Program-made: the position numbers and the translations under genes
Shown: positions 11,629 through 23,195 of the stretch, one piece after another
Layout: each line of letters starts with the position of its first letter
Position numbering within the stretch: position 1 is the first letter of the stretch
Notes under the pieces: model-generated
What the model saw: the letters and a program-made list of their open reading frames with translations, nothing else
Databases searched by the model: none
Told to the model about the DNA's origin: nothing
Origin: Cristatella mucedo
Taxonomy: Eukaryota > Bryozoa > Phylactolaemata > Cristatellidae
Length of the DNA stretch: 62,000 nucleotides
Assembly: GCA_009760855.2 (NCBI GenBank)
Contig: WPIO01000237.1
Coordinates: 1 to 62,000, forward strand
Direction of reading: 5' to 3'

Positions 11629-12501
11629 TTAGAGCCTCCATCTTACCGATTGAAAAAGCTGGTTTTGCAATGCTATCGAGCTCACACACAATTGAGCAAG
11701 AAGCCATTGGATTCGGGAACAGTGCTTGCACAAAGTTCTATTGCCATAGGCAGGCACCTGTTCTGCTCGCGACCACAAAAAAGCAGCACGAAAAGTAGAG
11801 GCAGCACTCTTGGTTTTTCTTTCGTTTTTCTGATCTACTACTTTCACACTTTCATCACACAAGGTCAACTCCTCGAGCCTGTCTGAATCGCTGTTGTCTC
11901 CTGAAAATGGCCGACCCAGAGGAATGAGAACCGGGAGGTCAGGGCAGCGTGGTTCTGAGGCGATGGATGAACGAATGGCCACACACACGATGGGAGCTGC
12001 ACTCTTGTCAGTTCGACGTTTGCAAAGATCCACCATGCAGCAGCAGCTGCTGCTGGAGGGGGTCACTTGTACCATCTTGTAAACATACACAAATTATACA
12101 AATTAAAGATAAATACTATGTATATATATAAATAATATAACATACATACAAAATATGTAGGATAAATATAAATTTAAGATTGATCTTTCATACATGATCT
12201 AATATTGTGCTGGAAATTCCATCTGGCAAGTAGCAATTACTTACATGGCCTTCAAGAGTATTCTGGCGGTGTTCGCACATGAAATAAGGTGGTCAACGTT
12301 TGTCTTAATCCACGACAGGCTGCCAAAGTTCGTTTTGCAGGCATTGCATGTCTTAACTGAAGCTTTTATAGAATACTTCTTTGGTCTTGTCTTGATAGAT
12401 TGTTCACACACATAGCAGTATGCATCTGGTGGGTGCAAGCAACCTCTAGATGCAACGTTGTCAATCAGATGTTCACTATTCACTATTCTCTTACAGTGCA
12501 C
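11629..12501 (-). pseudogene. Decayed transposon-associated Cys-rich ORF
   Basis: Two minus-strand frames look like one broken protein. The first (12501-12241) has a zinc-binding-like pattern CYVCEQSIKTRPKKYSIKAS, then KTCNACKTNFG. The second (12090-11629) begins MVDLCKRRTDKSA and continues with PRCPDLPVLIPLG and LCDESVKVVDQKNERK. I recall an abundant invertebrate hypothetical protein with this order (CYVCG..IKTRAKKYSV, then CMVDPSKRRTGK, then LLDESVQ). It occurs in many near-identical copies, which suggests a mobile element, but I cannot name its superfamily. The copy is internally deleted and frameshifted, with an AT-rich gap at 12.08-12.24 kb. It sits in an intron of the Ig-receptor gene. 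Confidence 0.5.
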
Positions 12502-12706
12502 TTACAAAGTCAGAATGTTGGTTTACGGCACTTATACTTTTACAGTTCCATGGGTGATAATATAATTCATTTGCATAATTAATTTATATAGTGCCAATCT
12601 TGAGGGTGATTAAAGTCCTGGCAGTGCATTAGACTAAAAGAGTTAAGGTTTTGGGGGACCAACAATAGCAGAAACACAATCGATATGCTAAACATGAAGC
12701 ACATAC

Positions 12707-13045
12707 CATTAATCCAGAGGTGCAGAAGAGTACTGTTTGAATCTCGAGTATTAGGAAAATTGTACAAAATCGAACACATGTAGTCCAGTGCCAAAGAAGT
12801 TGAGGTAGTAAGTGTTGCACTCTGCCGGGGACCTTGAATACATCCATCACTTGTTTCTGACACAGAAAATATGCCATTTTTAGTAAGTCCAGTCAAATCA
12901 CACTTAATCTCTCCCGCAACAGTGCTACCATTGAAAGCTCGAAAGTGTACTTGTGAAACGTCAGTAAAAGCAGAGAAATCACAGGTAAACGTCACGGGTT
13001 GCTTGTCATATGCTGGATTATTGCTCACTTTAAGGCTGATTGCAC
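12707..13045 (-). CDS. Ig-receptor exon: upstream Ig domain
   Basis: 339-bp exon with phase-1 acceptor (CATCTGTAG, AG at 13047-13046) and phase-1 donor (G|GTATGT from 12706). The product is one Ig domain: strand A AISLKVSNNPAYDKQPV, first cysteine in VTFTCDFSAF, a CDLTG..DGCIQG insert, and second cysteine in LALDYMCSI. It has N-glycosylation sites. The extra cysteine pair between the canonical ones is unusual and may form a second disulphide. No further upstream exon, signal peptide or start codon was recognised above 13045, so this is not necessarily the first exon. Confidence 0.8.
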
Positions 13046-13894
13046 CTACAGATGGAAATCAAGGCACGCAATAGTATGCAGTATGCAGCAGTGTAAGCAA
13101 AGAGCTAAGTCATACGCAGACCACTAGCAGTTGAGAAATCGGACAGTCAACAAGTTAACATTTGCAACAGCATGCATCAGTACCGAGAAATATGTAAGAT
13201 CAGAGCACCGAGAATGGACCGGATCCTTCACGACTGTTACAGGTCAGTAGCCTGTGGATAGAGCATGCTGGTTCGGCATGCTCGGGTAACAGCCCAAAGG
13301 GACTGTTTTTAGGCCATCCAGTAGCTAGGCACTTGGCTGACACTGACAGTAGCCGGGAGTTGTCAAGGTTATTGCCAAACGATCGATTGAACACCAGTCA
13401 GGGCTCGGCAGCATGTCAGAGTAGTGTGCTGGTGGGAAGCTAAAGTCACACAAACTGAATGGAAGTACAGCTACCTCACTTGGCTGTCACTTATAAAGCA
13501 AAACTTACAATATCTGCCAAATAGGAATCCTTGTGCAAAACACCAGCCTCTTGTTGATCGAAAATGTCGGATCAAAATTGCCAACAACGCATACACTTGC
13601 CATACCAATAAGAGTGAGAAACTTGAGAAACTTGGATTTCATGTGACAGCACAGACAAATAACAGTATACCATCCACCTTCTGTAAGCAAGTAAAGCAAT
13701 AGTGCTGTGGTGCAGTCGGACCGCCTTGAACGGCCTCGGTGCGCTTATTAGTCCAAGCACACATAGTGATGAAATGGACCATCCAAGCAGACAGGTCACT
13801 GAAGGTTTCACTTTGTTCGATTTGCAAAATGGTCACACTGACATGCTTGCCTATAGTAGCTGCAGCCGGACCTCACCACGAACGATTGAGTTGG
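13046..13894. other. Unassigned
   Basis: No gene or repeat recognised. This is probably an upstream intron of the Ig-receptor gene. Confidence 0.3.
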
Positions 13895-14072
13895 GGGTCG
13901 GCAAGGTCTCCGGTAGCTCAGCAGAAGAGACAACTTGCATTATCAGAAGGGTAAGGTACTCGCCTTTGACCAGTGAGGTCGTGGCTTCGAGCTTGCGACA
14001 CATTTGAGGTGCCTGGATGGAGATCAAGCTCTCATAGAGCGCTATACAAATGAATTCAATTTTTTATTCTAA
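13895..14072 (+). mobile_element. SINE family B copy
   Basis: tRNA-like head (CGGTAGCTCAGCAGAAGAG, GAGGTCGTGGCTTCGAGC) and a LINE-like tail ending GCGCTATACAAATGAATTC. Confidence 0.6.
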
Positions 14073-14439
14073 AGCTAAAACTTCAAGGTCAGCAACTGCT
14101 TGCTATGCCTGAGCCAGTAATTAAGCCGGTGCATCTCGTGTGCCCAGGTGACCACAAAGCTATGCAAAATTGGATGAACCTTGCATCCAATGAAGGACTG
14201 GCATTTTGGAACTGTACAGCTTGTTGCAGCTACTAAAGTGCTAGCTTCCACTGCTGTGCAGTTACACGTTCGGTCATAGCTCGACAGCAGTGCACACACA
14301 CCAAGCCCTGCATACACGAGTTAACTTGAGTGAACATGCCATAGGCAACTCACGAGTTTCGAAAGATACAAGCATCTGTATCTATAAGGTTCTTGAAACA
14401 GTCGATGCAGTGGGGTCGTTGATGGTGAGCTGTGATGGC

Positions 14440-14625
14440 AAACTAGGTGGGACATGCTGAACCTGTGCATGTCAACTCTAACCCTACTATGCTTGTAGCT
14501 CATTGAGCAAGCTACCACTAACCATTCGATCGTGCTTCCTTTACAGTAAATGCAAAGTGCCTAGAAAAAGATTTCGCTGAGGGCGCTATAACAAATGTCC
14601 TGTTATTATTATTATTATTATAAGG
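14440..14625 (+). mobile_element. LINE-A 3' end
   Basis: 3' UTR segment ending in GGGCGCTATAACAAATG and (ATT)n. A SINE follows directly in the tail. Confidence 0.75.
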
Positions 14626-14762
14626 CGGTTGCTCCTCACAACCTCGGCCCCGAGGTCGTGGGTTCGAATCCTGCAGTGGGCGATCCTTTATTTCTGCTAC
14701 AAGCAGTGGTGATAGCAGTATAGGCTCGTCGGCCGCTATAAAAAAGAGGCCGTTAAATCAAG
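14626..14762 (+). mobile_element. SINE family A copy
   Basis: Plus-strand family A SINE with B box GGTTCGAATCC in AGGTCGTGGGTTCGAATCCT. The body ends AAAAAGAGGCCGTTAAATC. It has integrated in or next to an (ATT)n tail. Confidence 0.75.
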
Positions 14763-15247
14763 TGGTATCTTTTGTATGGCAAGCAAAAATTTCCTTACTG
14801 ACAAACTCAAATGCATTGACAGCAGGGAATTTTTCAGGACTTTCGAATAAGCAGCCAACTATAGCCTATAACTATAACTATATGGACATCGTCAATGCTG
14901 CGTTAATACTATCGGCTTTTATTCCTAGTTAGGGTGTTTACCGATTCATCAAACATTGACGGCCGACTTAGTGATGCCAAAAGCCTCGAGAGCAAATTCG
15001 GGAGGCTGGTTAAGAAAAATCTTTCCCCCGAAAAATTGAGCTTGTGGCTGCAGTCATAATTGTGGACGAGTTTGAGAAGAATCTATGGAGCAGGATGATA
15101 AGCATATAATAGTAATATATAGGCAAATAATAAGCATATAGAAACAAGGTTTTTCGTAAACGTGTATAGCGCTAAGTACACAACGCCGTTACTGTAGTGT
15201 TGGTGCATTCCACATACAGATGCACACTAGTAGAAGTAGGAACCACA
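14763..15247. other. Unassigned
   Basis: No recognised feature. Confidence 0.3.
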
Positions 15248-15608
15248 CAAGCAAGCTCTGGAACTCCCTCCCGACTTGCGTCAGAACATCCCCTGATTTA
15301 AACACATTTAAAAAGAACTTAAAAACACACCCATTTAGGACAGCATTTAATGGGTCCCTGTGATTCGTCCTTAATGAGCTTATGGGTGCTGACGCTGTGC
15401 ATGCTGCCACTAACCACATTTGCATGCCGACCCTGTGCATGTCACCCCTAACCATGTTATTCATGTTGTTTGTTTATCAAGCATGATATTACTCACCATT
15501 CAATTGCATTTCCCTTTGCAGCAAATGTAAAGCACCTAGAAAGAGATTGAGCTCTCTGAGGGCGCTTTATCAAGTGCATTCTTCTTCTTCTTCTTATTAT
15601 TATTATTA
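15248..15608 (+). mobile_element. LINE-A 5'-truncated copy
   Basis: Starts in the codons for the final SSFWNSLP-type block (CTCTGGAACTCCCTCCCGAC), then the 3' UTR and a terminal CTT/ATT microsatellite. Confidence 0.85.
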
Positions 15609-16269
15609 GTTGGAAAGTTTTGATATCCTTGGCAGCAGCAGCCAGTACAGAAACTACTATGACGCTAGATAACATGGCTGACGGTATATCGCTCACACAA
15701 GAGTATTGTTAAAGCATCTGCTGGACTACAGATAATGTATACTCTGCTCTAACCCGATAATGCTTTTTCCTAGGGTCTACAGCATAGATTAAGGCAGGAA
15801 GGATCATTTCTAAAGTTTTTAAGGGCATCAGTTTGCTTGCAAACCCAAGGTTACAAAACTGTAGCTCAAACAAAATTACACTAAATTGATTTTGAGCTAA
15901 ATCTGTAAGCTTAATCCTGGATCCCTGTGTGAAATCAGAATCATGAACACAGGCAGTCAATTAGGCCTAACTCTCAGTATCTGTTCTGTCTCCATCTAGT
16001 ATCAAGATTAAATAATATTTCAAAACAAATCCGATGGCTGACGTCCTGCATTACAATCAGCTAGTATGGCGTCGTCTATATATAGATCAAGCTCACTTCC
16101 TGCTATGGGTACAGTGGCCAGAGCAGCTAATAAGGCCTTGTTTATCTAGCTAAGGGCATAGTGCCCACTGCAAGAAGTGAGCTGGCTCTATAAATAAATG
16201 CCACCAGATTAGCTGTTACAAAGCTTGGTGGGGTGCACAATAGATCTTTCTAGATCTGCACAAAGTGGC
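15609..16269. other. Unassigned, possible small inverted-repeat element
   Basis: No gene. The segment 16081-16192 is bounded by inverted arms (TAGATCAAGCTCACTTC and GAAGTGAGCTGGCTCTA) and could be a small non-autonomous DNA element. I could not define a target duplication. Confidence 0.3.
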
Positions 16270-16552
16270 TGTAACCAGCAGAATTTAGTGGGTTCCTGTG
16301 ATTCGCCCTTTATGTACTCATGCCTGCTGACACTCTGCATACTGTCACTAACAAAACTTGCATGCCAACGCTGTGCATGTAGCATGTAAGCATGTTTTTC
16401 TTGTTTTTTTTTTTTATTTATCAAGCATGCTACCACTAATCATTCAATCGTGCTTCCGTTGCAGCAAATTTAAAGTGCCTAGAAAGAGATCGAGTTCTCT
16501 GAGGGCGCTATATCAAATCCATTGTTATCATTAATAATATTATTAGAATAAA
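16270..16552 (+). mobile_element. LINE-A 3' end
   Basis: Begins at TTTAGTGGGTTCCTGTGATT and ends in an imperfect (ATT)n. Only the 3' UTR is left. Confidence 0.75.
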
Positions 16553-16629
16553 AAGGCATTTTCTCACAAGGCCTGATCTTTGATCTTACAGCTGACCTTG
16601 GAGCAGAGGAACTGCCAACAATAGATACT

Positions 16630-17900
16630 ATCCATACTTTGCCTGTAACCACAGCGGTCACTAGCCCACACGGTATCGGGTTTCATTTCTGTGCCGACGG
16701 CACTCAGCTCTACCAATCAGTAGCCCCTTTTAACCCTTTTTTCCATACTTACTCTACATCCGAAACACACATGTCCCTTTACGATTGCCACGTCAACATT
16801 TGCATTTCAACGGCCACTGTTTACTTGAAGCTCAGCAACCACGAGAACAGCCTAATAGTTAAGGATAAGCTTAGTGTCATCGTCACCGTTGAAAGACCGG
16901 ACCCTTAAGATTAGTTAATTCAGCATCACTCGAGCCCGGCTGCCCATAAACTAGGCTTGCTGTTTCCAAACGACTTATCCCTGAAAGAACACGTGGCCTC
17001 CATTGCCGAGTTGGTCTACTTTAAGTGCATGAATATTGCCAAAATTAGGACCTCCTTCGACGAGAGTGTAGCAGCCAAACAAGTTCACGAGTTTCGACCT
17101 ACCATCTAGACTACTGTAATTCCTTTTCTTCAGGACTCCCGCTCTGCATCTATTTCACTTGCAACTGGTGCAGAACACAGCAGCTTGTCTGGTCCGTAAT
17201 CTACAGCATAGCTGCCACTAAACTCCACTTCTGTGTCTGAGCTTCACAAGCACGATATCAAGCATCACATCGATCTAAATTTATCTCTCTGGCTTACAGG
17301 CCGCCTAACTCACGAGCACTAGACTACCTACCTATCTACCTACCTAACTCACTAGCACTAGCCTACCTACCTATCTATTCACTAGCACTAGCCGACAACT
17401 TTGCTCGTGCAGTGTGCTCTTGCACCATCCCCTCATTGATATCAAGTCATCTTGCCATCCTCGCGCTCTAAATTGAAACCTATTTGCGACTGTACCTTCA
17501 GCGCGTAGGCAACGAAAGTCCGGGACTCGCTTTCAGCTTTTGTCACCACCTGCAATGAGTTGACATCCTTTAAGTCTCAGCTAAAGACAGATCTATCCCA
17601 CCTAGTTTTCATTGCGTCCCAGTAAAATTGTCTTTTTATTTCTGTGTGCTTTGCAGGCTTGCAAGTGCATAGTTGAGTATATCACATGGACTAGGAGTCC
17701 TGATAACTAGTGGTCCTGAGCCTGTTCTTACTAGTTTTTGCGTTCTCGCCTAAACATGATATTTACGTGCTTTTGCATGCTATTCTAAGCATGATATTTT
17801 GCCTGTCTTTAAATCAGGCTTTTGCTTCTCATCTAGAGTTGTACAGCACCTGGATAGAGATCTGGTTCACTTAAGGTGCAATAACAAACACTAATTACAG
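16630..17900 (+). mobile_element. Diverged LINE of a second subfamily
   Basis: Plus-strand remains of a reverse transcriptase. It opens with GIGFHFCADGTQLYQS, where the catalytic FYADDTQLY block now reads FCADG, and runs through a LDYCNSL-like block to a frame resembling the C-terminal GLAFSFCHHLQ...LKTDL region. It finishes with a divergent version of the LINE 3' end at 17846-17895. A (CTAC)n run lies at 17325-17395. No frame is intact. Confidence 0.65.
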
Positions 17901-17954
17901 TTTAGAATTATAAAACATTACAGAAATATACAGAAAACAAAAGGCAAAGACAAA

Positions 17955-18182
17955 TAATAATAATAATAATAATAATAACAACAATACATTTGCATAGCAT
18001 CCCCCCAGAGCCGAATCTCTTTCTAGGCACTCTACATATGCCTTAAAGGAAGCCTGATCGAATAGTTAGTGGTAGCATGCTCAATGACAACAAGTATAAC
18101 ATGGTTAGGGGAGACTTGCACAGAGCTAGCAAGTAAATATGGTTAGTCGCAGCATGTAGTGTCAGCACGCATAAGCAAACAA
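17955..18182 (-). mobile_element. LINE-A 3' part, interrupted by SINEs
   Basis: (ATT)n and the LINE 3' UTR on the minus strand. The rest of what is probably the same copy continues at 18455-19005 after two SINEs. Confidence 0.75.
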
Positions 18183-18454
18183 AGGCCGAGCTGGTTTGGC
18201 CTAGTGGCTAAGGGGCTCGCCCCGACGAAGGTCGTGGGCTAGAGCCCTATAGCGTATGTGAAGCGCCTGAGTAGTGATTAAGTTCTCTTAGAGAGCTATA
18301 CAAATGAATTATACTAGCGGTTAAGGTGTTCGCCCCGACCAAGGTCTGACTGAGGTCGTGGGCTCGAGCCCCGAGGCTTATGTGAAGTGCCTGAATAGAG
18401 ATTAAGTTCTCTTGGGGTGCTATATAAATGAATTATATATATTTATATGAATTA
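18183..18454 (+). mobile_element. Two tandem SINE family B copies
   Basis: Two head-to-tail units, 18183-18310 and 18311-18435. Each has the tRNA-like GGTTTGGCCTAGTGGCTAAG or TAGCGGTTAAGG head, a GGTCGTGGGCT.GAGCCC B-box region and the LINE-like tail. The second unit lacks the first part of the head. Confidence 0.7.
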
Positions 18455-19005
18455 TAAGGACGTATCACATGAATGAAGGGACCTAAAAGTGAGTGACAGA
18501 GCCGTAAAGTCAATTCGCTGCTCGACTGGGAGCCAATGCAGGTCGGCTAAAAATGGTGTGATGTGGTAACTGCTACGCTCACGACAGACAAGCCTAGCTG
18601 CCGAGTTTTGCACCAGCTGTAAGCACCTGTTGCATAGGCCAAGAAGACCGAGCAGTGAGATGCACAAGTCGAGACGGGATGTGCACCAATTTAGATGTGG
18701 TATCCGTTACTAAGAAATCCTGAACTTAATCAATCTTAAGCAGCTGAAACTAGGCAGACTTGACTTGGGAGCTGATGTGGTCATCTAATGAGAGGTCACT
18801 TTGGAATAGTACACCTAGATTTCGTGCAAATTCAACAGAAGATATTCTGGCAGAGCCGATTTTAAGCATTAGGTTTTCTAATTTCTGAAACACACATGGC
18901 TTTCCCATAACTAGTAAGTTGCCTTTATCGTCATTCAATTTGATATAGTTCAGTGTGTAACTACGAATTGACAGGCATATTAGATGAGGCCAAATCAAAT
19001 AATAT
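18455..19005 (-). mobile_element. LINE-A reverse-transcriptase C-terminal part
   Basis: Minus-strand LINE: residues [20 protein letters not shown] and [15 protein letters not shown] near 18.5 kb, and LKLNDDKGN, ARNLGVLFQSDLSLDDHISS near 18.8-18.95 kb. Frameshifted. Confidence 0.8.
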
Positions 19006-20571
19006 AGGATTCAGGCTTGGCGGATGATTAGAATGATTCAGCAACGAGCCAATTTTGTGTCTGACACATTTATGACAACGTTTCTGCGTGATGTCGTCTA
19101 CAAGCTAGCCGAGCAGAGGAGCAATCCGGAGCTCGTTAGCATCCACAGGCAACACTCGGGTTCCGGTACCAAACGTTTCTAAATATTAGATCGCACAGTT
19201 CAAAAGCATACAGAGAGGCACACAATATCTCAGGATTACTGCATCTTGCGTACATCTACTTAGTTGTGTCGCCGGAGGTGTGCCCACCGGGGCAGCCACT
19301 AAGTTTTAAACAGATGACCCATGCTGATTAAATGTGGCCGGCACATTTCTACGAATACATCAAATGAGCTCTTACCGTTTGCAGCGCCAATACGTAGACA
19401 AACAAACGCTATGAGGAGACTAGGACAAACTGGAGACATCGGGACAGCGAAACCTGGGTCTGGCGAAATCAGGAAGTCTGGCAAACTAAGCGTACTTCCT
19501 TTTCCGGTTTCATTTGAGAAGTCGCGATCGACGCTTAGATGCTCACGCAGTTGCCCCCTACACACATTCGGAAGTGAGAAATCTCCAGCTCTGACAAGGT
19601 TACGCCTGCGCCGTGATGTGCAATGATTCTAGAGTGTTTTAAATAAAGTTTCATCAATGCATGACTCCGTATGTCAATTTTTTTGTCACAATTATGCTAG
19701 CAGGAAAATGCCAGCCACCCGATAGCCGGACGACGACCGCAAATATCTTAAATCCCACATTACGTCACTGTATTGAAATAAGATAATAAGCCGAATTATG
19801 CATGAATAGATTTAAAATTATAAATCAGAACAGCTCTATGTGCATCACTAATGGCCACAAAGGCGTTGTACAGCCGCACGCGCGTTGGCCGGTCGCCCTG
19901 CACGGCAAAACATGTTTATTTTACATAGAAATGCAGTGTTTGAACAGAAATGAATATTAATAATTACTATGTGCTAAATGAATCCTACAGTAAAGCTACA
20001 ATAAGCCGTGCTCTTTTTTGTGAACCGAAACCGCGAGGCGATTGCGCTTTTCGCCCGAGCTCGTCAGTTCAGGAGTCCGCTTTCCGAGCCATCAGCCATC
20101 ACGCGTTTGAATCGAAATGAGCTCGCTAACCGTCGTATAGGTTGGTTTTCCTCATCACATACTGATATGATGCGTGTGGAGCAACGTTTAACATGATGCG
20201 TTCGTTTTGCTGGCTTCTACTTGGCAAAGCGGTTGTTGTCCGGTCGCTTTAGCAGCGCCCAGCTTAGTTTGTTCCGCATCCGTTTGTTCTCTTCTATTCT
20301 TCGGTTCAGGCTTACTTCCTTGCCAAGGCGGCAGTAATAGGCTTATTTTCCGGCTCACAGTGCTGAAACTCCCTATGCTGTTTGTGTGATGGGTTGGTCG
20401 CAGCTCTCTGCCCATTTTTCTGACGGCCGAGAATTACCAGCTAATGGCGTCAACTTTCGCTGCATTAATAATTTAAATGCTTTAATATTTCTTTGATTTG
20501 GGAATGATTAATGGTGCTATGCAGTTTCACTTAGCTAGATGCTGGCACCATTCTAAAGTTGGGAATCTTTT
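19006..20571. other. Repeat-poor segment with overlapping open frames
   Basis: No known repeat seen. Two long frames overlap on opposite strands: 19321-19626 (+, 101 codons) and 19299-19565 (-, 88 codons). A 75-codon frame runs at 20188-20415 (-). None has a motif I know, and I saw no clear splice sites tying them together. One of them could be a host exon or a lineage-specific gene. Confidence 0.3.
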
Positions 20572-20611
20572 CTTCCTTTCGAGATTGGTGGCCACCAATC
20601 TCGAAAGGAAG
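20572..20611. repeat. Perfect 40-bp palindrome
   Basis: Two 20-base arms with no spacer: CTTCCTTTCGAGATTGGTGG (20572-20591) and its exact reverse complement (20592-20611). Base pairing stops exactly at the ends. Such a perfect spacer-free inverted repeat can extrude as a cruciform and is rarely kept by chance. Confidence 0.9.
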
Positions 20612-21599
20612 CATCGCTAGCATCGAGGACAGCAAGGCGCCAACCAATTTCAGGCTATATAGCACGTAACTATCACTAAAGGCATTGGCAATGCATATTT
20701 TATCCGCATATTTTTATGTGGCCGTGTGTGCGTTTTTCTATGTATGCTTGTCACATTTGCATGTACATAATCATGCACATAAAAACCACGGCATGCACAA
20801 GCCGTGCATACACACATCTTTGTAATTTGATGCTTTTTTATGTTATATGTCTGCTTGTGTGTAGGTGTTATCACGCAGTGTGAGCACCGTCGTTCGTGAA
20901 TGGTTGTGTATGCACTTTAGCCACTGACCATAGGTGTATCTTAAGTTAGTCTCACGAGCAACTCTCTATGCTATCATTTAGGGCCGTCATGCATGTGAAG
21001 TCGGGTTTTCCAGACCAGTGTGTCTTTGCTACCGCCGTTCGACACCCAATAAGCTGGGACTCAATCAGCTCTGATTTCCGTGTCTGATGTTAGGCTACAC
21101 TGAAATTGTGTCTGCTTCATGATCATCATTATGATCACATGATCATCGGCGATCTCATGCTTTAGCTAACAGTTGAAGGCAACGGTCATGGAGTATGTGG
21201 TGAACCCGAGATTGTTTTCCATGTGCGTAAGACGTTGGTTTATATCACACTACCGATTATCATATGCAGAATGAGCTTATATTTCTAGGATCAATACTTT
21301 GGCTTGCGATGTACAGACAATTGCTCATCGACCAGTAAGGTTCCTGAGCCAACTTGTCTGGTCAGTTCTAAAATAAAACACTACTTGTCATGCTATCGGC
21401 AAGCTCCAAACTCTGTCAAGGGGAGCCGAAGTTGTCACACAAGGGGATGAGAAGCGGGGGGGGGGGCAAGAGTCACCGAAAGCTGGATCGGCACTGTCTT
21501 CTAGGGGGAGCCTCGTGCTGGCATCAGCCTTCTTGATGATAGGCTACGGCCCTGGAGTTTGAGCCTACTTCCCAGAAGCAATCAGTGTCATCCCCCCAC
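20612..21599. other. Unassigned
   Basis: No gene. It includes TG/CA-rich stretches at 20.69-20.86 kb, a run of G at 21458-21467 and a cluster of ATGATC/GATCAT near 21120-21150. Confidence 0.3.
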
Positions 21600-22385
21600 C
21601 TGATGCAACACATGCTGAAATGCAGCTTGGCACACCGAGGCTCTGGGATTCCACGTCTAAGTTGGTCCATGCAGTCGTGACATCTCGTCTTGACTTCTGC
21701 AACTCACTGCTTACTGGCCTACCAGCATGTGCGATCAGGCGATTGCAGCTGTTGCCAAACTCTGCAGCTAGGCTTGTCTGTCGTGAGCGTTGCAGTTGCC
21801 ACGTTACTCCACTTCTCGCCGACCTGCACTGGCTACCAGTCAAGCAACGGATTGACTTCAAGGTTTTGTCGCTCACTTTTAGGTCCCTTCATTCTATGGC
21901 TCCAGCCTATCTCTCCGACATACTCCCCCATCAGGCCAAGCATCGTACCACCCGCTTTTCGGAATCCAACAGTCTAGAAATACCTCGTACAAACCTTAAA
22001 TCCTTTGGAGACCGTGCATTTAGTTCGTATGCTCCCAAAGCCTGGAACTCCCTCCCGACCTGCGTCAGAACATCCCCTGACCTGACCACATTTAAAAGGA
22101 ACTTAAAAACACACCTATTTAGGACAGCCTTAAGTGGGTCCCTGTGATTCGTCCTTCACGGGCTTATGCGTGCTGACACTGTGCATGCTGCCACTAACCA
22201 CATTTGCATGCCGACCCTGTGCATGTCACCCCTAACCATGTTATTCATTTTGTTTGTTTTTCAAGCTTGATTTTACTTACAATTCAATTGCATTTCCCTT
22301 TGCAGCAAATGTAAAGCGCCTAGAAAGAGATTAAGTTCTCTAAGGGCGCTTTATCAAGTACATCATTATTATTATTATTTGTTAT
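21600..22385 (+). mobile_element. LINE-A 5'-truncated copy with open reading frame end
   Basis: The best preserved 3' portion of LINE-A. An open frame of 175 codons (21620-22147) encodes the C-terminal part of ORF2: [55 protein letters not shown] and [18 protein letters not shown]. The 3' UTR follows, then AGAAAGAGATTAAGTTCTCT and (ATT)n. These blocks are characteristic of the L2/CR1 (Jockey-group) LINEs. It has no promoter or endonuclease, so it is dead. Confidence 0.9.
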
Positions 22386-22733
22386 TATTGCCAGTACACT
22401 AAAGTAGCAGCTGTAGCACAGCTAACTCAGCTCTCAAGGACGTAGACAGCCTCCATCTGCTCAATAAACCGACCAGAGAAGCCCAAAAGAGAAGCAAGCC
22501 AATGGTAGCAACCATACCTCAGCCATTCAACGTTATGTACAAAAATATTGCATGCATTTACAGAACAGCACACGCAAGCACACACAAACAGACACACACC
22601 CACATATAATTGTATGTGCAGAGCTCGCATACATGCTTTGCAACAGCAGCCTGACATAAAATCAACCTGGTCTTAAAGGCTTCGTAGATTTACTGATGAA
22701 GACAAGCGTTCATGCAATGCTATAGATATAAGT

Positions 22734-22737
<4 letters not shown>
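22386..22737. other. Unassigned
   Basis: No gene or repeat recognised apart from scattered CA-rich words leading into the microsatellite. Confidence 0.3.
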
Positions 22738-22809
<72 letters not shown>

Positions 22810-22864
22810 AAACTTACATACACACACACACACACACACGCACGCACATACACACAAACACACA
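22738..22864. repeat. (CA)n microsatellite
   Basis: About 125 bp of CA repeats with a few interruptions (TCA, CGCA, ATACA). Open frames across it on both strands are repeat artefacts. Confidence 0.95.
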
Positions 22865-23027
22865 ATACTTATGCACAAACACATGCAAGCCAGCAAGCAC
22901 ACTCGTGTGCAAATGCACACCAACAAACAAAAAAAGGCAGCACACTGCAAAGTTACGAAAGCTGTAGTATCCATTTCACAGAGCAAAGAAAAAACAGGTG
23001 ACAGTAAGAGAACAAGTTATGCAAGTA

Positions 23028-23195
23028 GCAGAGCCAACTGGTTGCTTTCACTTAAGACCTAGGTTATGAGTTCGAAACTTCATTCAGGAGGGGCCAGGCA
23101 GAGCACTCACATACAGCTAAGCTAGGCAACATGTGTAAAGTGCCTAGCAAGAGTTTAAGTTCTCTGAAGATCCTATATACAAATTATTATTAACA
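23028..23195 (+). mobile_element. SINE family B copy
   Basis: Head GAGCCAACTGGTTGCTTTCA and TTATGAGTTCGAAACTT, then the LINE-like tail GTGCCTAGCAAGAGTTTAAG with terminal ATT repeats. Confidence 0.65.

Noticed and set aside
14626-14762. tRNA gene
   Set aside because: The A/B-box region is part of a repeated SINE with a shared body. I could not fold a full cloverleaf.
22738-22864. CRISPR-like array
   Set aside because: Simple dinucleotide repeat with no spacers. The LTR array has contiguous units without unique spacers either.
22712-23062. Long open frames on both strands over the CA repeat
   Set aside because: They are His-Thr and Val-Cys repeats produced by (CA)n.
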